Source: JAMWZF01 sp041628615
GTDB taxonomy: Bacteria > Pseudomonadota > Alphaproteobacteria > Rhodobacterales > Rhodobacteraceae
Assembly (NCBI GenBank): GCA_041628615.1
Contig: JBFKOW010000195.1
Span: forward strand, 1 to 5,821
DNA: 5,821 bases
Direction of reading: 5' to 3'
A model generated the notes under the pieces. The model was not told the origin of the DNA. It saw only the letters and a program-made list of their open reading frames with translations, and did not search any database. The translations under genes were made by a program, and so were the position numbers. Of this stretch, positions 5,309 to 5,821 are shown one piece after another. Every line of letters begins with the position of its first letter. Position 1 is the first letter of the stretch.

Positions 5309-5821
5309 GTGAGCGACGATCCGGAAACACCTGAAAACACTGGGCAATCAACCGGCTCGGACGAGGCGCCAGGACGACCGATTCCAGAAGGTCCCTCGAT
5401 CGACATCTCGCACGAGATGAAGACCGCCTACCTCGATTACGCGATGAGCGTGATCGTCAGCCGGGCGATCCCGGATCTGCGCGACGGCCTGAAACCTGTG
5501 CACCGCAGGATCCTCTACGGCATGCACGAGGCCGGCAACACCCACGACAAGCCGTTCCGCAAGTCGGTCCGCCCGGTGTCGGACGCGATGGGCAAGTACC
5601 ACCCGCACGGCGACAGCGCGATCTACGACGCGCTGGTGCGGATGGCGCAGGACTTCTCGATGTCGCTGCCGCTGCTCGATCCGCAGGGCAACTTCGGCTC
5701 GATGGACGGCGACAACCCGGCAGCGATGCGCTACACCGTGGTCCGGATGGCGAAGGTCGCGCAATACCTCGTCGCCGACATCGACAAGGAAACCGTCGAC
5801 TTCCAGGACAACTACGACGGC
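5309..5821 (+). CDS. gyrA: DNA gyrase subunit A, 5' part, cut by window edge
   Basis: GyrA is the breakage-and-rejoining subunit of DNA gyrase, which introduces negative supercoils. The first 171 residues are visible. An acidic, poorly conserved leader of about 30 residues precedes the core YLDYAMSVIVSRAIPDLRDG (41-60) and LKPVHRR (61-67). The winged-helix DNA-binding region includes GKYHPHGDSAIYD (95-107), and the active tyrosine is Y142 in AAMRYT. Residues are offset by +20 from E. coli, so S103 and D107 match the quinolone-contact residues Ser83 and Asp87 and are of the sensitive type. Four strongly conserved sites differ: V87, S91, P125 and V144. The start is GTG at 5309-5311, giving MSDDPETPEN. 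It has no in-frame ATG upstream and only a weak ribosome binding site (GGGC). GyrA rather than ParC is favoured by similarity along the whole visible region. Confidence 0.93.
   Translation, partial: MSDDPETPENTGQSTGSDEAPGRPIPEGPSIDISHEMKTAYLDYAMSVIVSRAIPDLRDGLKPVHRRILYGMHEAGNTHDKPFRKSVRPVSDAMGKYHPHGDSAIYDALVRMAQDFSMSLPLLDPQGNFGSMDGDNPAAMRYTVVRMAKVAQYLVADIDKETVDFQDNYDG

Noticed and set aside
5348..5764. Minus-strand frame opposite gyrA
   Set aside because: It lies wholly inside the conserved gyrA coding region and has a shadow-type His/Arg/Val composition.
1..5821. Mobile element, CRISPR array, tRNA or prophage signs
   Set aside because: No transposase, terminal repeats, regular spaced repeats, tRNA-like cloverleaf or composition break was seen; nearly all sequence is accounted for by core genes.

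Overview
The window is GC-rich, densely packed chromosomal DNA from an alphaproteobacterium, most likely a member of the Rhodobacterales (Rhodobacter/Paracoccus type). I infer this from the protein sequences (an S9 starting MADQINSLEEL, a GyrA with the NTHDKPFRKS region, a Usg family protein), GTG starts, strong G/C preference at third codon positions, and GTGA stop/start overlaps. It is mostly core genome. I see no mobile element, CRISPR array, tRNA or rRNA.

Layout. Positions 1-2235 (minus strand) hold a PotABC-type ABC importer operon read right to left: permease PotB-like, permease PotC-like, then the ATPase PotA-like, cut by the left edge. Both internal junctions are 4-base GTGA overlaps, so translation is probably coupled. 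No substrate-binding protein lies in the window. Positions 2236-2410 hold the end of the ribosomal operon, with a perfect 10-bp hairpin and a second hairpin with a T tract, plus a possible promoter for the importer. Positions 2411-3375 (minus) are rplM-rpsI (L13 and S9), with a one-base stop/start overlap and a near-consensus promoter at 3418-3446. Positions 3504-3932 (minus) encode a PaaI-type hotdog thioesterase. It is divergent from a crotonase-fold protein at 4007-4798 (plus), and the 74-bp gap between them contains inverted repeats. Positions 4805-5098 (minus) encode Usg, convergent with the crotonase gene and separated from it by 6 bp. Positions 5099-5308 carry divergent promoters. Positions 5309-5821 (plus) are the first 171 codons of gyrA, cut by the right edge.

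How the genes relate. The importer would bring a polyamine-like cation into the cytoplasm. L13 and S9 are assembly and decoding-site proteins of the two ribosomal subunits. The thioesterase and crotonase form a divergent acyl-CoA pair that may share control. GyrA supplies supercoiling.

The points most worth a second look are: the crotonase lacks both hydratase glutamates; GyrA differs from the usual sequence at several strongly conserved positions beside the active tyrosine and at the edge of the quinolone pocket; an inverted repeat is wrapped around the rplM -10 box; and paired repeats lie in the usg/gyrA intergenic region. I found no convincing undescribed multi-gene system.
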